DNA of 50,548 bases from an uncultured Lachnospiraceae bacterium. Its GTDB lineage: Bacteria; Bacillota; Clostridia; Lachnospirales; Lachnospiraceae. A model generated the notes under the pieces. That model saw only the letters and a program-made list of their open reading frames with translations, had not been told where the DNA came from and ran no database searches. Shown in pieces: positions 1-9,748 of the stretch (position 1 is its first letter; every line of letters starts with the position of its first letter). The stretch is taken from the NCBI GenBank assembly GCA_934320895.1, contig CAKRFY010000019.1, positions 1 to 50,548 on the forward strand, given 5' to 3'. Position numbers and translations under genes: made by a program.

Positions 1-2043
1 ATACTTGAAATAATTAAGCAGGGAGTGGTTGTAGAATCACACCTGCTTTCCCTTGCTTATTGGATAAAAGAAAATTATGGCTCGACAATGAATGATGCTA
101 TTAAGTCAGTTATGCCCGTAAAAAAAGAGGTTAAAGAACAGGTAAAAAGGATAATATATCCGGCTGTTGATGAAGAAAAAATGAAAATTAAAAGAGATGA
201 GTTTGAAAAAAAGCATAACAGTGCAAGGGTCAGACTTCTTGACGAATTTCTTAAGCAGGATAAAAAAGCTTATAATGCGGGACTTGATTATTCTTATGTT
301 ACCAAAAAGCTTAATCTTACTGCCAGTATGATAGAGGGACTTAGAAAATTGAATATAGTTACTGTTGATGCCATGCAGCAGTATAGAAATCCTATTAATT
401 CGATTAGTGATACACAAGATATAAGACCAGTTTTAAATAGTATGCAGAAACATATTGTTGATGCGGTTTTAAATGATTATATAACGGATATAAGAGGGAC
501 ATATCTTATACATGGTATAACAGGAAGTGGAAAGACAGAAGTATATATGAATATCGTTGAAAAAGTGATTTGTCTTGGAAAACAGGTCATTGTACTTATC
601 CCTGAGATATCACTTACATTTCAGATGGTAACTCGTTTTTATAAAAGATTTGGCAACCGGATTTCAGTAATGCATTCAAAGTTGTCGGCGGGCGAGAGAT
701 TTGACCAGTATACAAGGGCAAAAAATGGAGAAATTGACGTGATGATAGGCCCCAGGTCGGCTCTTTTTACTCCATTTAAAAATCTTGGACTCATTGTTAT
801 CGATGAGGAACATGATACGAGTTATCAGAGCGATATGCCACCTAAATATCATGCACGGGAAGTAGCGATACAGAGAGCTAAAATGGTCGGTGCGAGTGTT
901 GTATTAGGTTCTGCAACACCTTCTGTAGATTCTTATTATAAAGCAATGAATGGAGAATACAGATTATTTGAATTAAATAAAAGAGCAGGTAACGCTGTTT
1001 ATCCAAAAATTTATATAGAAGATTTAAGAGAAGAGTTAAAAGCGAAAAATTATTCGATATTCAGTAGAAAACTTGATGAGCTTATGCGTGACAGACTTGA
1101 AAAAAAAGAACAGATAATGTTATTTTTAAACAGGCGTGGATTTGCAGGTTCCGTTTCATGCAGGCAATGTGGAGAGGTAATTGGATGTCCTCATTGTTCG
1201 GTTGCTTTAAAGCCACATATGGCAGGTGGAAGAGTATCGTATCTTATGTGTCATTACTGCGGTTATAAAATATCTATGCCAGATAAATGTCCTAAATGTG
1301 GTTCAATTTATATAAGCAGTTTTGGTATAGGAACTGAACAGGTCGAGCAGATGGTAAAAAAGAGATTTCCAGAGGCTTCAGTTCTTAGGATGGATGCAGA
1401 TACAACAACAGGAAAGCAGGCACATCAAAATATGATCAAAAGTTATTCTGAAGGTGGTGCAGATATTCTTATCGGTACACAGATGATTGTTAAGGGACAT
1501 GATTTTGCAAATGTTACACTTGTTGGAATACTTGCTGCTGATCTATCATTGAATGTGGGTGATTATCTTGCAGCAGAGAAAACTTTTCAGCTTACTACGC
1601 AGGCATGTGGACGTGCTGGCAGGGCAGATAAGCCGGGAGAGGTTGTGATCCAGACTTACCAGCCTGATCATTATAGTATAGTTTGTGCAGCAAGAAATGA
1701 TTACAAAAATTTTTATGAGCAGGAGATAGTTATAAGAGAAATGTTGCAATATCCACCGATTTCAAATATACTAGGAGTGTTGGTGCTTTCTGAAAATGAG
1801 AGCAGTGCGGATAATCTTGCAAAAATACTGGCAGATAAGATGAAACTGTATCAGGATGTTACGGTTCTTGGACCGACACCTGCCGCCATTGCGAAAGCAA
1901 AAGATATATATCGCAGGATGGTCTATGGAAAGTGTGTAGATTATGGAATACTATGCTCAGTTAAAAACAGTTTTGAGGAATTTATGCATGAGACGGATTC
2001 ATTTAGAGATTGCAGATTAAATTTTGAATTTAATTGCATATAA
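1..2043 (+). CDS. priA: primosomal replication restart helicase PriA (5' partial)
   Basis: PriA is the superfamily 2 helicase that reloads the replisome at stalled forks. The reading frame is open from the first base, so the N-terminal part of the DNA-binding region lies outside the window. Visible are the Walker A stretch HGITGSGKTE, the DEEH box (VIDEEHDTSYQ), the zinc-binding cysteine pairs CRQC, CPHC, CHYC and CPKC in the middle, and the helicase motifs GTQMIVKGHDF and QACGRAGR. A methionine at position 25 is internal and is not the start. It is the first visible gene of the housekeeping operon, with def following after 50 bases. The identification is very secure. Confidence 0.96.
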   Translation: MLEIIKQGVVVESHLLSLAYWIKENYGSTMNDAIKSVMPVKKEVKEQVKRIIYPAVDEEKMKIKRDEFEKKHNSARVRLLDEFLKQDKKAYNAGLDYSYVTKKLNLTASMIEGLRKLNIVTVDAMQQYRNPINSISDTQDIRPVLNSMQKHIVDAVLNDYITDIRGTYLIHGITGSGKTEVYMNIVEKVICLGKQVIVLIPEISLTFQMVTRFYKRFGNRISVMHSKLSAGERFDQYTRAKNGEIDVMIGPRSALFTPFKNLGLIVIDEEHDTSYQSDMPPKYHAREVAIQRAKMVGASVVLGSATPSVDSYYKAMNGEYRLFELNKRAGNAVYPKIYIEDLREELKAKNYSIFSRKLDELMRDRLEKKEQIMLFLNRRGFAGSVSCRQCGEVIGCPHCSVALKPHMAGGRVSYLMCHYCGYKISMPDKCPKCGSIYISSFGIGTEQVEQMVKKRFPEASVLRMDADTTTGKQAHQNMIKSYSEGGADILIGTQMIVKGHDFANVTLVGILAADLSLNVGDYLAAEKTFQLTTQACGRAGRADKPGEVVIQTYQPDHYSIVCAARNDYKNFYEQEIVIREMLQYPPISNILGVLVLSENESSADNLAKILADKMKLYQDVTVLGPTPAAIAKAKDIYRRMVYGKCVDYGILCSVKNSFEEFMHETDSFRDCRLNFEFNCI

Positions 2044-2093
2044 GAATAATGATCTGATATTTAAATTTAATAAAAGCGGAGGAAACAGATATT

Positions 2094-2576
2094 ATGGCAA
2101 TAAGACAGATTAGAACAATTGGTGATGAGATACTTACTATGAATGCGAGACCAGTTAAGGAAATGACACCGAGAATAGAGACACTTATCGAAGATATGCT
2201 TGATACTATGTATGAGGCGCAGGGCGTAGGTCTTGCAGCACCTCAGGTGGGAGTATTAAAGCAGATAGTAGTTATTGATGTCAGTGAAGAGGGAAATCAG
2301 CCTATAGTCCTTATAAATCCTGAAATAATTGAATTATCAGGAAGCCAGACCGGTCAGGAAGGCTGCCTTAGTGTACCAGGAAAAGCAGGTATAGTTACGA
2401 GAGCAAACTATGCAAAAGTAAGAGCATTAAATGAAGATATGGATGAGATAGAAATTGAGGGTGAGGAACTTTTAGCAAGAGCACTTCAGCATGAAATAGA
2501 TCATTTATCAGGAATACTTTATGTTTCAAAAGTTGAAGGTGAACTTGTAAGTGCATCTGCCGGGGAGGAAGACTAA
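2094..2576 (+). CDS. def: peptide deformylase
   Basis: This enzyme removes the formyl group from the N-terminal methionine of new proteins in the cytoplasm. All three family motifs are present: [10 protein letters not shown] (about residues 44-53), EGCLSVPG with the metal ligand Cys91, and HEIDH at 133-137, which gives the two histidine ligands and the catalytic Glu. The length of 160 residues is normal for a Firmicute enzyme. A strong GGAGG site precedes the ATG. The stop overlaps the start of fmt by one base, so the two are translationally coupled, which fits their opposite roles in formylation. Confidence 0.97.
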   Translation: MAIRQIRTIGDEILTMNARPVKEMTPRIETLIEDMLDTMYEAQGVGLAAPQVGVLKQIVVIDVSEEGNQPIVLINPEIIELSGSQTGQEGCLSVPGKAGIVTRANYAKVRALNEDMDEIEIEGEELLARALQHEIDHLSGILYVSKVEGELVSASAGEED

Positions 2577-3529
2577 TGAACATAGTTTTTATGGGAACAC
2601 CCGATTTTGCAGTCGGGACATTGAATACCCTGATAGAAAGTGAACATAATGTGATCGGAGTTGTGACACAGCCAGACAAGCCTAAGGGCCGTGGTGGTAA
2701 GATGATGTTTACACCTGTAAAAGGAGCAGCGGTTAAAGCAGGAATAGAAGTCTATCAGCCCGAAAAGGTAAAAGACGGTGAATTTATTGAGATTTTAAAT
2801 AAATTAAACCCTGATGTTATAGTTGTTGTTGCATTTGGTCAGATATTACCTAAAGAGATACTTGAACTTCCTAAGTATGGCTGTATGAATGTTCATGCGT
2901 CTCTTCTCCCAAAACTTAGAGGAGCTGCTCCGATACAGTGGTCAGTAATAGATGGTGATGAGGAGAGCGGAGTTACCATTATGCAGATGGATGAGGGGCT
3001 TGACACGGGAGATATGCTTCTTGTAAAAAAATATAAGTTAGATAAAAAAGAGACTGGTGGAAGCCTGTTTGACAAACTTGCGTCATTTGGCGGACCTATG
3101 ATACTCGAAGTATTGAAACAGGCGGAGGCGGGAAAACTAAACCCTGTGAAACAGGATGATTCAAAACACACTTATGCCAGGATGCTTAGTAAGGCAACGG
3201 GAGACATTGATTTTGAGAAAACTGCCACCGAGATTGAGAGACTTATAAGAGGTTTAAATCCGTGGCCAAGTGCATTTACACATATTCATGGAAAGATGCT
3301 TAAGATATGGGAAGCAGATGTTTTAAGTGATGAAGATGCTTCTAAATATGATATATCAGCTGTGAAACCTGGTCATATAGCACATGTTGACAAAAACAAG
3401 ATGTTTATAAGTACAGCAGACGGATATCTTGATATAAAAGAGGTTCAGCTTGAAGGCAAAAAAAGAATGGAAACCTCAGCATTTCTCCGTGGTTACAAAG
3501 TAGAAAAAGGGGAAGCTTTAAATGGCTGA
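2576..3529 (+). CDS. fmt: methionyl-tRNA formyltransferase
   Basis: Fmt transfers a formyl group from 10-formyl-tetrahydrofolate to initiator Met-tRNA. The N-terminal start VFMGTPDFAVG and the catalytic block HASLLPKLRGAAPIQW are both typical, and the C-terminal OB-type domain follows. The length of 317 residues is standard. The ATG overlaps the def stop codon and the 3' end overlaps rsmB by eight bases, so def, fmt and rsmB are probably translated as a coupled unit. Confidence 0.97.
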   Translation: MNIVFMGTPDFAVGTLNTLIESEHNVIGVVTQPDKPKGRGGKMMFTPVKGAAVKAGIEVYQPEKVKDGEFIEILNKLNPDVIVVVAFGQILPKEILELPKYGCMNVHASLLPKLRGAAPIQWSVIDGDEESGVTIMQMDEGLDTGDMLLVKKYKLDKKETGGSLFDKLASFGGPMILEVLKQAEAGKLNPVKQDDSKHTYARMLSKATGDIDFEKTATEIERLIRGLNPWPSAFTHIHGKMLKIWEADVLSDEDASKYDISAVKPGHIAHVDKNKMFISTADGYLDIKEVQLEGKKRMETSAFLRGYKVEKGEALNG

Positions 3530-4904
3530 TGAAAGTAATAAGGTTAATATACGAAATCTTGCGCTTGATGTTATAATATCTGTTATGGATAAGGGTGCAT
3601 ATTCAGACAAAGCAATACATGGTGCGCTTGAAAAACATCAGGGGCTTGAAAAAAGAGACAGATCATTTTTGACGAGACTTTGTCAGGGGACTATAGAATA
3701 TGCTGTGCAGTCAGATTATATTATAAATTTGTTTTCAAAAACAAAAGTTAGGAAAATGAAGCCTGTTATACGCGCTATACTACGTATGGGCGTGTATCAG
3801 ATAATGCATATGGACAGTGTCCCTGACAGTGCCGTGTGCAATGAGGCTGTAAAACTTGCAAACAAAAGAAAATTTACAAATCTCAAAGGCTTTGTGAATG
3901 GTGTTTTAAGAAATATTTCAAGAGAAAAGGAAAATATAAAGTTTCCTGAAAAAAAAGATGGTTTTTGTGCTTATGCGTCAGTTAAATATTCAATGCCTGA
4001 ATGGATAGTTGAATATTTAACTGACAGTTACGGTCAGACAAGAACCGAAAAGATTTTTGAGGGATTTCTTAAAGCAGACAAAGGTGTCAGCGTGCGATGT
4101 AATATTTCAAAGGCTGCACCAGATGATATATTTAAGATGCTTGAAAAACAAGGCATTAAAGTTGACAAAAGTGAACTTTTTGATTATGCATTTACTATTG
4201 ATGAGTTTGACAGGTTAACAGATATTTATGCATTTGACAAGGGATATATACAGGTTCAGGATCAAAGTTCGATACTTGCAGGACATGTTTCTGTTATCAA
4301 TGGTAATGAAAAGATCATAGATATCTGTGCAGCACCCGGAGGAAAGACACTTCATGCAGCTGACAGGTTAGAAGCAGCTGGAAATGGCAGCAGTAAAGGA
4401 AAAGTCATTTCATGTGATCTTACAGAGCAGAAAGTCAGGCTTATAAACGAAAATGTAGAAAGAAACGGATTTGATAATGTAACTGTGATAAAAAATGATG
4501 CTCTTGTGTATAGGAAAGAATGGGAGAATACGGCAGATATTATCATAGCAGATCTTCCATGTTCAGGACTTGGAGTCATCGGAAAAAAATGTGATATAAA
4601 ATATAAAACAACAAAAGAGGATATTATTTCATTATCCAAAATTCAGAGAAAAATCCTAAAAAATGTCAGTCGATATTTAAAAAAAGGTGGACAGTTGCTT
4701 TACAGTACATGTACAATAGCTAAAGAAGAAAATGAGGATAATGCAGAGTGGATACTTAAAAATCTACCTTTCAAAAAATCAGATATTTTAAAAAGAGTGC
4801 CAGAAAAACTGAGAAAATATATGAAGGATGATTCATATATACAGATATTGCCAGATATGGCACAGACAGATGGTTTTTTTGTTGCGGCATTTATAAAAAA
4901 ATAG
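3522..4904 (+). CDS. rsmB: 16S rRNA (cytosine-967-C5) methyltransferase RsmB
   Basis: RsmB (Sun/Fmu) methylates C967 of 16S rRNA using S-adenosylmethionine. The first 140 or so residues form a NusB-like RNA-binding domain. The C-terminal methyltransferase domain carries the SAM motif ICAAPGGKT and the two catalytic cysteine motifs ADLPCSGLG and STCTIAKEE. The length of 460 residues is normal. The start lies inside the fmt 3' end. rlmN follows after 12 bases, so two rRNA-modifying enzymes are adjacent. Confidence 0.95.
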   Translation: MADESNKVNIRNLALDVIISVMDKGAYSDKAIHGALEKHQGLEKRDRSFLTRLCQGTIEYAVQSDYIINLFSKTKVRKMKPVIRAILRMGVYQIMHMDSVPDSAVCNEAVKLANKRKFTNLKGFVNGVLRNISREKENIKFPEKKDGFCAYASVKYSMPEWIVEYLTDSYGQTRTEKIFEGFLKADKGVSVRCNISKAAPDDIFKMLEKQGIKVDKSELFDYAFTIDEFDRLTDIYAFDKGYIQVQDQSSILAGHVSVINGNEKIIDICAAPGGKTLHAADRLEAAGNGSSKGKVISCDLTEQKVRLINENVERNGFDNVTVIKNDALVYRKEWENTADIIIADLPCSGLGVIGKKCDIKYKTTKEDIISLSKIQRKILKNVSRYLKKGGQLLYSTCTIAKEENEDNAEWILKNLPFKKSDILKRVPEKLRKYMKDDSYIQILPDMAQTDGFFVAAFIKK

Positions 4905-4916
4905 GATGGTGATATA

Positions 4917-5981
4917 TTGGCAGAAGATAAAATTGACATTAAGAGCTTGGATTATACACAGTTACAGGAACTTTTGGAGAGTATGGGTGAAAAGAAATTC
5001 AGAAGTAAGCAGTTATATGAGTGGATTCACAAAAGGCTGGTTCTTCAATTTGATGAAATGACAAATCTCTCAAAGGATATGAGAAAGAAGCTTGCCGCTA
5101 CATGTACGATAGAAGGTGCAAGAATTATAAAAAAACAGGTATCTTCTGATGGAACGGCAAAATTTCTTATGAGACTTTCTGATGGAAATACAGTAGAAAG
5201 TGTACTTATGAAATATAAACATGGAAATAGTGTGTGTATATCGACGCAGGTGGGATGCCGTATGGGATGCAGATTTTGTGCATCGACAGTGGGCGGCCTT
5301 ATAAGAAGTCTTAAAACTTCTGAGATGCTTGACCAGATATATGAGATACAGCGTACCACAGGCGAAAGGGTTTCAAATGTTATATTGATGGGAATTGGAG
5401 AACCTCTTGATAATTATGATAATGTTGTGAGATTTATCAGGATGTTATCTGATGAGAATGGATTGAATATAAGTCAGAGAAATATCACATTGTCAACATG
5501 TGGTCTTGTGGACAGATTGAAAAAACTTGTTGATGAAAAACTGACTATTACAATTGCAATATCTCTTCATGCACCAAATGATGAGCTTAGGCGTGAGATG
5601 ATGCCTATTGCCAATAGATATTCCATAAATGAGATAATGGATGCCTGCCGTTATTATGTTGATAAGACTGGAAGAAGGATTACATTTGAATATAGTATGG
5701 TAGAAGGAAAAAATGACAGCAGAGAATGTGCCATGCAGCTTGTAGATCTTGTCAGAGGTCTAAACTGTCATATAAATCTGATACCGTTAAATCCGGTTGA
5801 AGGAAGGATGGGACAGCGCTCAAAAGGTGCTGATATTCAGGCTTTTAAATTGCTACTTGAAAAAAATCACATAAATGTTACTATAAGAAGAGAGATGGGC
5901 AGAGATATAGATGCTGCCTGTGGACAGTTAAGAAATAAAGAAAAAGGAGGAAACTACAATGAAAGCATATGCAAAGACTGA
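4917..5981 (+). CDS. rlmN: 23S rRNA/tRNA adenine-C2 methyltransferase RlmN (radical SAM)
   Basis: RlmN methylates C2 of A2503 in 23S rRNA and A37 in some tRNAs by a radical SAM mechanism. The iron-sulfur cysteines are at 114, 118 and 121 (CRMGCRFC). The C-terminal DAACGQL supplies the family's second catalytic cysteine, and ILMGIGEPLDNYDNV is a further family motif. The start is a TTG placed after a GGTGAT-type ribosome site, with no better upstream ATG. The 3' end overlaps the PP2C phosphatase gene by 23 bases. Confidence 0.95.
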   Translation: MAEDKIDIKSLDYTQLQELLESMGEKKFRSKQLYEWIHKRLVLQFDEMTNLSKDMRKKLAATCTIEGARIIKKQVSSDGTAKFLMRLSDGNTVESVLMKYKHGNSVCISTQVGCRMGCRFCASTVGGLIRSLKTSEMLDQIYEIQRTTGERVSNVILMGIGEPLDNYDNVVRFIRMLSDENGLNISQRNITLSTCGLVDRLKKLVDEKLTITIAISLHAPNDELRREMMPIANRYSINEIMDACRYYVDKTGRRITFEYSMVEGKNDSRECAMQLVDLVRGLNCHINLIPLNPVEGRMGQRSKGADIQAFKLLLEKNHINVTIRREMGRDIDAACGQLRNKEKGGNYNESICKD

Positions 5982-6678
5982 TATTGGAAGCAAACGAACC
6001 ATGAATCAGGATTCTGTTTACTGTAATGAAAATTCAGTTGGTAGTTTCCAAAATTTGTTTATTGTTGCAGATGGCATGGGAGGACATAAAGCGGGAGATT
6101 ATGCATCAAGACTTTGTGTCGAAAAAATGGTTGATTCTATTAAAAAAAGTAAAAGTGTGACTCCGGTTACGATTTTAGAAGAAGCTGTTACGGGAGCCAA
6201 TACAGATGTTTTGGCAGAAGCGAAAACAAATGTTGAATATGAGGGTATGGGTACGACTATGGTTGCCTGTACACTTCAGGAAAATACATTATATATTGCT
6301 AACATTGGGGATTCACGTTTGTATATTATAAATGATGATATAAAACAGATAACTAAAGACCATTCATGGGTAGAGGAAATGGTTAAAAAAGGTGAGATTA
6401 CAGAAAGTCAGGCAAGAATACACCCACAGAAAAATATTATTACAAGAGCTCTTGGAATAGACGAAACTGTTCATGCAGATTATTTTGAAGTGGATGTAAG
6501 ACCTGATGATAAAATTCTTATGTGCAGTGACGGTCTTACAAATATGGTTGAGGATGATGATATAGAATACATAGTGCGTCACAGCAGTTCTATCGAAAAA
6601 GCAGTAGAAAACCTTGTTGCAAAGGCAAATGAGAATGGTGGAAAAGATAATATTACAGTTATTCTGGTACAGATATAG
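5959..6678 (+). CDS. stp: PP2C-family serine/threonine phosphatase (Stp/PrpC)
   Basis: This is a cytoplasmic metal-dependent phosphatase that reverses phosphorylation by the PASTA kinase encoded next. PP2C metal-binding motifs are all visible: MNQDSV near the N-terminus, VADGMGGHKAGD, GDSRLYI, SDGLTNM and the C-terminal GGKDNITVI. The length of 239 residues is typical. A strong AAAGGAGG site precedes the ATG inside the rlmN 3' end. The stp-prkC-rsgA-rpe-thiN order is conserved in Firmicutes and supports the role in cell-wall and growth-state signalling. Confidence 0.95.
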   Translation: MKAYAKTDIGSKRTMNQDSVYCNENSVGSFQNLFIVADGMGGHKAGDYASRLCVEKMVDSIKKSKSVTPVTILEEAVTGANTDVLAEAKTNVEYEGMGTTMVACTLQENTLYIANIGDSRLYIINDDIKQITKDHSWVEEMVKKGEITESQARIHPQKNIITRALGIDETVHADYFEVDVRPDDKILMCSDGLTNMVEDDDIEYIVRHSSSIEKAVENLVAKANENGGKDNITVILVQI

Positions 6679-6745
6679 AAGTATTATTGTTAGATAAAAA
6701 GATGTTGAATGAAAAAGTTGCCATAGTGGCAGAATGGAGGAAAGT

Positions 6746-8851
6746 ATGATTAGTCCCGGAATGATGATTAGTGACAGATATGAAATTATCGACAGAGTGG
6801 GTTCGGGTGGAATGGCAGATGTCTACAAGGCAAAGTGTCATCGTTTGAATAGATATGTTGCAATAAAAGTTTTAAAACAGGAATACAGCAGTGATGCAAA
6901 GTTTGTGGCAAAGTTCAGAGGAGAGGCACAGTCAGTTGCTGGTCTGTCACATCCAAATATTGTTAATGTCTATGATGTCGGAGAGGACAATGGACTTTAT
7001 TATATAGTAATGGAACTTGTTGAAGGTATTACCCTTAAAAAATTTATTGAAAAGAAGGGGAAGCTTGATGTAAAAGAGGCTGTGGGAATCGGAATACAGA
7101 TCGCACAGGGAATGGAAGCGGCACATAATAACCATATTATCCATAGAGATATAAAGCCGCAGAACATAATCATATCTAAGGAAGGAAAAGTAAAGGTAAC
7201 AGATTTTGGAATTGCAAAGGCTGCTACTTCAAATACAATAACCTCAAATGCTATGGGCTCTGTTCATTATATCAGCCCTGAGCAGGCAAGAGGTGGTTAC
7301 AGTGATGAGAAAAGTGATATTTATTCTCTCGGTGTTACATTGTATGAGATGCTTTCTGGTAAGGTTCCTTTTGAGGGAGAGAGTACAGTTACAGTTGCAC
7401 TTGCTCATATTCAAGATGAAGCGGTTCCACTTGAAGAACTTGATCCGACTATACCAATGAGTCTTTCAAAAATCGTACAGAAATGTATGCAGAAAAAACC
7501 TGATATGAGATATATGTCATCAGCAGCACTTATTTCTGATCTTAAGAGAGCATTGTCAGAGCCTGACGGTGATTATGTAAATATCGTAGATGATGAAGAT
7601 GATTTTTCACCTACTATAAAGTTTTCAAGTGATGATGTAAACAATATAAAGGATGCCGCAAAGGGAAGATATACACCCGAAGAACAGCAGGAAGAACAGC
7701 CAGAGGAAGAAACATCAGAAGATGCGATAGATCCACGATTAGAGAAGATATTAAAAGTATGTAGTATTGTTGTTGCGGCAGTTATAGTTGTTGTTATATT
7801 TTTGATTATCGGCAAGGTATGTGGCTGGTGGGGGCAAAAAAGCATAAAGGAAGATAAAACTGTGACTTCTGTTGTAACAGAAGCACCGGTAAAGGAAACT
7901 CCAAATGTAACGGAAGCACCTAAGGCAGGCATGGTTGATGTTCCTGACATTACAAATCGCACTCTTGAAGAGGCGCAGGAAATCCTTGGAGAAAAGAAAC
8001 TTAAATGGAGACTTTTACCTGTTGAATCAGATGAGACACCAAATACTGTATTAGAGCAGGATCCCGAAGATGGAAGCAGTGTTGAGGAATATTCACGTGT
8101 TACGATCAAATACAGTAAGGGAAGTAGTGGAGTTACTATACCTGATCTTGTAAAGTATACAAAGGATAATGCTATAAGAAAACTTCAGAGTCTTGGACTT
8201 ACTGTTTCGTCAACAGTAACTCAGTATAGTGATACTGTTAATGAGGGTCTTGTATGCGGAACTGATCCAGTTGTTGGTTCAAGTGTAAAATCAGGTTCAA
8301 CAGTAAAACTTATTATCAGCAAAGGCCCTGAGAGTGACAATGTGATAATGCCTAACATTGTTGGAATAAAAGAGGCGGTTGCTCTTGACAGACTTACGGC
8401 AAGAGGACTTACAGGAAACACGACGAATATTTCATATATATATTCTGACAAATACGCAAAGGGAATAGTAGTAGGTCAGGCGATTGAAGCTGGTACAAAA
8501 GTTCCAGTGGGAACAGTTGTTGATTATACGGTAAGTATGGGAACAAAAACTTCAAAGCCAACACCAACGCCAAAACCAACACCTGAACCAACATACAGTT
8601 ATGAGGGAAGTGTTACTGTAAGCGGAAATCCGTTTGACTATGAGGATGATGAGCCGGCAGTTATAAAACTTGTTCTTGAGCAGGATGGCAAGTCTAAGAC
8701 AGTATATAAGGGAACACTTTCTTATGATGATTTCCCTAAAAAGTTTTCAATCAAGGGATGGAGTGAGAACAATGGTACTGTAACTTTGTATAAGGGAGAT
8801 GTTGCAACGGGCAATTCATACAATGTAGAATTTAAGAAGGTTAGGCAGTAA
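6746..8851 (+). CDS. prkC: PASTA-domain membrane serine/threonine kinase (PrkC/PknB type)
   Basis: Residues 1-270 are a Hanks-type kinase: glycine-rich loop VGSGGMADV, ATP-binding Lys41 in VAIK, HRDIKPQN with catalytic Asp135, and DFG at 153-155. An acidic linker leads to one membrane helix (about 330-355). Outside the cell there are three PASTA repeats beginning VDVPDI, VTIPDL and VIMPNI, which in this family sense muropeptides. A Pro/Thr-rich linker (PTPTPKPTPEPT) then leads to an extra C-terminal beta-rich domain of about 75 residues that I cannot name. I chose the ATG at 6746 over one 12 bases upstream because GGAGG sits at the right distance. The stop overlaps the rsgA start. Confidence 0.95.
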   Translation: MISPGMMISDRYEIIDRVGSGGMADVYKAKCHRLNRYVAIKVLKQEYSSDAKFVAKFRGEAQSVAGLSHPNIVNVYDVGEDNGLYYIVMELVEGITLKKFIEKKGKLDVKEAVGIGIQIAQGMEAAHNNHIIHRDIKPQNIIISKEGKVKVTDFGIAKAATSNTITSNAMGSVHYISPEQARGGYSDEKSDIYSLGVTLYEMLSGKVPFEGESTVTVALAHIQDEAVPLEELDPTIPMSLSKIVQKCMQKKPDMRYMSSAALISDLKRALSEPDGDYVNIVDDEDDFSPTIKFSSDDVNNIKDAAKGRYTPEEQQEEQPEEETSEDAIDPRLEKILKVCSIVVAAVIVVVIFLIIGKVCGWWGQKSIKEDKTVTSVVTEAPVKETPNVTEAPKAGMVDVPDITNRTLEEAQEILGEKKLKWRLLPVESDETPNTVLEQDPEDGSSVEEYSRVTIKYSKGSSGVTIPDLVKYTKDNAIRKLQSLGLTVSSTVTQYSDTVNEGLVCGTDPVVGSSVKSGSTVKLIISKGPESDNVIMPNIVGIKEAVALDRLTARGLTGNTTNISYIYSDKYAKGIVVGQAIEAGTKVPVGTVVDYTVSMGTKTSKPTPTPKPTPEPTYSYEGSVTVSGNPFDYEDDEPAVIKLVLEQDGKSKTVYKGTLSYDDFPKKFSIKGWSENNGTVTLYKGDVATGNSYNVEFKKVRQ

Positions 8852-9729
8852 TGCAGGGAAAGATAATTAGAGGAATTGGTGGATTTTACTACGTTCACAT
8901 AGATTCGCTTGGCATTGTAGAGTGTAAAGCAAAAGGAATATTCAGAAACAAAAAAGTTAAGCCTTTGGTTGGAGATAATGTTGAAGTTGAAGTTCTTGAC
9001 AGGGAAAAACTTCTTGGCAGTATAGAACAGATACTGCCAAGAAAGAATTCAATAATAAGGCCTGCTGTGGCAAATGTCGATCAGGCAATAGTTATTTTTT
9101 CCGCATCGTTTCCAAAACCAAATCTGAATCTGCTTGACAGATTTTTACTTATGATGCAGACACAGGGGATTTCAACAGTTATATGTTTCAATAAAAAGGA
9201 TGATGCGGACAGAGAATATCTTGAAGAACTTGCGGATAACTATCGCAAATGTGGCAGCAGGATATTTATGACGAGTACAGTAACCGGAGAGGGAATAACA
9301 GAATTTGGAGAGTGTCTTAAAGGAAAGACATCTGTGCTGGCGGGACCATCAGGTGTTGGAAAGTCCTCTTTGATAAATATTCTATTTCCGAAGGCTGATA
9401 TGGCGACAGGTGAGATAAGTGAAAAAATAAAAAGAGGAAAACATACCACAAGACATTCAGAATTGTTTTCATTGGGAAATGGTGTTTATATTATGGATAC
9501 ACCGGGATTTACATCACTTGGTCTGCCTGAGCTTGAAAAGGAAGAATTAAGGGATTATTATCCTGAATTTGAAGAATATAAAAATACTTGTAAATTTTTG
9601 GGATGTGTTCATATACATGAGCCACAGTGCAGCGTTAAAATTGCACTTGAAGAAGGAAAGATTCCAAAGGGACGGTATGATAATTATAAACAATTTTTTG
9701 ATGAGATAAGCAACAAAAAAAGATATTAA
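8851..9729 (+). CDS. rsgA: ribosome small subunit GTPase RsgA
   Basis: RsgA is a circularly permuted GTPase that checks late assembly of the 30S ribosomal subunit. The permuted order is clear: an N-terminal OB fold, then the guanine-specificity motif FNKKDD, then the P-loop GPSGVGKSS, then DTPGF. A C-terminal zinc-binding region follows (CKFLGC, HIHEPQC). The length of 292 residues is usual. The start codon overlaps the kinase stop, indicating coupling. Confidence 0.96.
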   Translation: MQGKIIRGIGGFYYVHIDSLGIVECKAKGIFRNKKVKPLVGDNVEVEVLDREKLLGSIEQILPRKNSIIRPAVANVDQAIVIFSASFPKPNLNLLDRFLLMMQTQGISTVICFNKKDDADREYLEELADNYRKCGSRIFMTSTVTGEGITEFGECLKGKTSVLAGPSGVGKSSLINILFPKADMATGEISEKIKRGKHTTRHSELFSLGNGVYIMDTPGFTSLGLPELEKEELRDYYPEFEEYKNTCKFLGCVHIHEPQCSVKIALEEGKIPKGRYDNYKQFFDEISNKKRY

Positions 9730-9748
9730 GTACAGGAGGAGTCTATCA

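Noticed and set aside
7573..8109. Long minus-strand frame of 178 codons opposite the PASTA kinase
   Set aside because: Its Ser/Thr-rich composition mirrors the opposite strand and it lacks a ribosome site; it is a shadow of the real gene.
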